Below, in pieces: positions 62,633 through 64,000 of a stretch of 64,000 bases of DNA. The translations under genes and the position numbers were made by a program. Each line of letters opens with the position of its first letter. Position 1 is the stretch's first letter. The stretch comes from Hyphomicrobium_A sp964493785 (lineage in GTDB: Bacteria > Pseudomonadota > Alphaproteobacteria > Rhizobiales > Hyphomicrobiaceae): assembly GCA_964493785.1 (NCBI GenBank), contig CAZBPM010000014.1, positions 1 to 64,000 of the forward strand, in the 5' to 3' direction. The notes below the pieces were generated by a model that had not been told where the DNA came from, ran no database searches, and saw only the letters and a program-made list of their open reading frames with translations.

Positions 62633-63571
62633 TTATTTGCGGCGGCGAACCGGGATCTGGCCCTCGGCAGCAAGACGCGCTGCCTCGGCGCGATAGGGGC
62701 TCGCGCGGTAGGTGCCCAGCACTTTCTTTTCGGAGGAGAAGAACGACAGCTCCTCCAGCGCGAGACGCACCAGACGGTCGGCCGGATGGCCCTCGATGTC
62801 GGCGAAGAACATCGTCGCGTTGAACGTGCCCTCGAGCTGGTAGCTCTCAAGCTTCATCATGTTGACGCCGTTGGTCGCGAAGCCGCCGAGCGCCTTGTAA
62901 AGGGCGGCGGGCACGTTGCGGACGCGGAAGATGAACGTGGTGATGACGGGGCCCTCGTCGGGCTCGGCGTCGTCGGCCTCCGCTGACAGCACAACGAAGC
63001 GCGTCGTGTTGTGCACCTCATCCTCGATGTCCGCAGCGAGAACGTCGAGGCCGTAGATCTCGGCGGCGAGCGAGGAGGCGATAGCGGCGATCGAGGTGTC
63101 TTTTGCCTCCGACACGATGCGCGCCGAGCCTGCGGTGTCGGCTTCCGGCACGGGCTTCAAGCCCAGCTCGATCAGCTTGCGGCGGCATTGGCCGAGCGCC
63201 TGCGTGTGGCTCAGGACGCGCTTAACTGTGTCTAGACTCGCGCCGCGGATACCAAGGAGCTGATGGCGCACGCGCAGGAAGTGCTCGCCGACGATGTAGA
63301 GATCGGCGTCTGGAAGCAGGTGATGGATGTCGGCGACGCGGCCGGCGACCGAGTTCTCGATCGGGATCATGGCGAGGCGCGCCTCGCCCGCCTTCACCGC
63401 CTGGAGGGCGTCCTCGAAGGTCGGGCAGGCCACCGCCTCCATATCGGGGAAGGCTTCGCGGCACGCCAGGTGCGAGTTCGCGCCGGGCTCGCCCTGGTAG
63501 ACGATGCGCTCCGCGGCGGGCCTGGCAGATGTGGTTTCGGCCGCGCGCTCGGGGCCCAAGGATTTTGGCAT
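62633..63571 (-). CDS. pheA: Prephenate dehydratase with ACT domain
   Basis: This 312-residue protein has a prephenate dehydratase domain: YQGEPGANSHLACREAFPD near 25-43, CPTFEDALQAVKAGEARLAMIPIENSVAGRV near 48-78, HTQALGQCRRKL and DTAGSARIVSE. It ends with an ACT regulatory domain (VRNVPAALYKALGGFATNGVNMMKLESYQLEGTF, about 233-266) with the ESYQ motif for phenylalanine feedback. There is no chorismate mutase domain. It makes phenylpyruvate for phenylalanine. ATG at 63571 begins MPKSLGP. The order kdsB-pheA is common in rhizobia. Confidence 0.96.
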   Translation of the reverse strand: MPKSLGPERAAETTSARPAAERIVYQGEPGANSHLACREAFPDMEAVACPTFEDALQAVKAGEARLAMIPIENSVAGRVADIHHLLPDADLYIVGEHFLRVRHQLLGIRGASLDTVKRVLSHTQALGQCRRKLIELGLKPVPEADTAGSARIVSEAKDTSIAAIASSLAAEIYGLDVLAADIEDEVHNTTRFVVLSAEADDAEPDEGPVITTFIFRVRNVPAALYKALGGFATNGVNMMKLESYQLEGTFNATMFFADIEGHPADRLVRLALEELSFFSSEKKVLGTYRASPYRAEAARLAAEGQIPVRRRK

Positions 63572-63638
63572 GATGCCTGGCGGCTGATGGAGCTGCGTTA
63601 CGGCGCGGTTCGATGGCGCGCCGTGGTGAAGTGAGCGT

Positions 63639-64000
63639 TCAGACAGCCCCCAGCAGGAGGCGGGCCCGATCGAGGTCGGCGGGAGTATCGACACCGAGCG
63701 GAACAGTGTCAACGACGCTCACGTCGATGCGCATCCCGGCTTCAAGCGCCCGCAGTTGCTCCAATTTTTCGCGCTTTTCCAGCGGCGAAGGTTGCAGAGA
63801 CACGAAGCGGGCAAGTGCCGCGCGGCGGTAGGCGTAGATGCCGATGTGGTGGAACAGCGGACCGTCGCCGTAGGGCGCGGTTGCCCGCGTGAAGTAGAGC
63901 GCGCGCATGCGGCCGGGCTCCGGCAAGGGTGATCCCACGACCTTGACCACGTTGGGGTTTGTGCGCTCCTCCTCGACCGTGATCTCCGCGGCGAGGGTCG
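63639..64000 (-). CDS. kdsB: 3-deoxy-manno-octulosonate cytidylyltransferase, C-terminal part
   Basis: The visible 120 codons read into the right edge of the window, so the N-terminal half is missing. Seen are TNPNVVKVV, RALYFTRATAPYG, HIGIYAYRRAALARFVSLQPSPLEKREKLEQLRALEAGM and VDTPADLDRARLLL, which are the conserved end of KdsB. It activates Kdo with CTP for lipopolysaccharide core. It stands 67 bases upstream of pheA on the same strand. Confidence 0.93.
   Translation of the reverse strand, partial: TLAAEITVEEERTNPNVVKVVGSPLPEPGRMRALYFTRATAPYGDGPLFHHIGIYAYRRAALARFVSLQPSPLEKREKLEQLRALEAGMRIDVSVVDTVPLGVDTPADLDRARLLLGAV

Overview
The window is a GC-rich (roughly 60-65% by eye) chromosomal segment of an alphaproteobacterium, most likely in the Hyphomicrobiales (Rhizobiales). 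Hyphomicrobium or a close relative is my best guess. The evidence is a class I LysRS, a DnaX without the usual zinc cysteines, a short SRP RNA just upstream of dnaX, a TIGR02186/TauE pair, a plcP-agt-type lipid-remodelling pair, GGAAC-N16-CGTT promoters of the EcfG general stress response type, and an H-NS-family (not HU-type) nucleoid protein. A run of exactly 100 N at 9947-10046 marks a scaffold gap, so this is a draft assembly.

Layout. 1-5.5 kb: start of an exported Ala/Pro-rich protein, groES-groEL under a CIRCE/HrcA-type operator, an H-NS-like gene, sodB with an EcfG-type promoter, a c-type cytochrome and a DUF4236 protein. 5.6-14.3 kb: HerA-like ATPase, methylmalonyl-CoA mutase small subunit (mutA, without mutB), a 54-bp tandem repeat interrupted by the gap, msrA, mepA, a small alpha/beta hydrolase and an exported SRPBCC-like protein. 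14.4-22.7 kb: PAS-GAF-GGDEF-EAL protein, TerB, lysK, a stand-alone DUF262/DUF1524 (GmrSD-type) protein, DUF952-pyrD and a DUF6460 membrane protein. 22.8-31.3 kb: Lhr-type helicase with pdeM, the TauE/SafE-TIGR02186 operon and a large PodJ-like Sel1 protein. 31.5-43 kb: yjbQ, proline iminopeptidase, a DUF4212/SSS symporter pair, mscL, tRNA-Gly(CCC), an OafA-type acyltransferase, marC, hrpB and nupC. 42.7-49 kb: a molybdenum oxidoreductase/flavin reductase pair and a signalling cluster (LysR, three receiver proteins and a PAS histidine kinase). 49-55.5 kb: a two-domain LigD, a GT2 glycosyltransferase, a periplasmic binding protein and plcP-agt. 55.6-64 kb: a small conserved protein, D-Ala-D-Ala dipeptidase, YbhB, ybaB, dnaX, SRP RNA, a DUF900 hydrolase, then SDR, pheA and the 3' part of kdsB.

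Most genes are housekeeping or envelope and stress functions on the chromosome. I saw no prophage, insertion sequence, CRISPR array or plasmid maintenance genes. The least ordinary parts are the 54-bp minisatellite across the gap, a family of dispersed GC-rich intergenic elements (about 9.22, 26.16 and 55.50 kb), an orphan strong terminator at 44.24 kb that may end a small RNA, the plcP-agt pair with a possible PHO box, the LigD without a phosphoesterase domain, and the dense sensor/regulator cluster.
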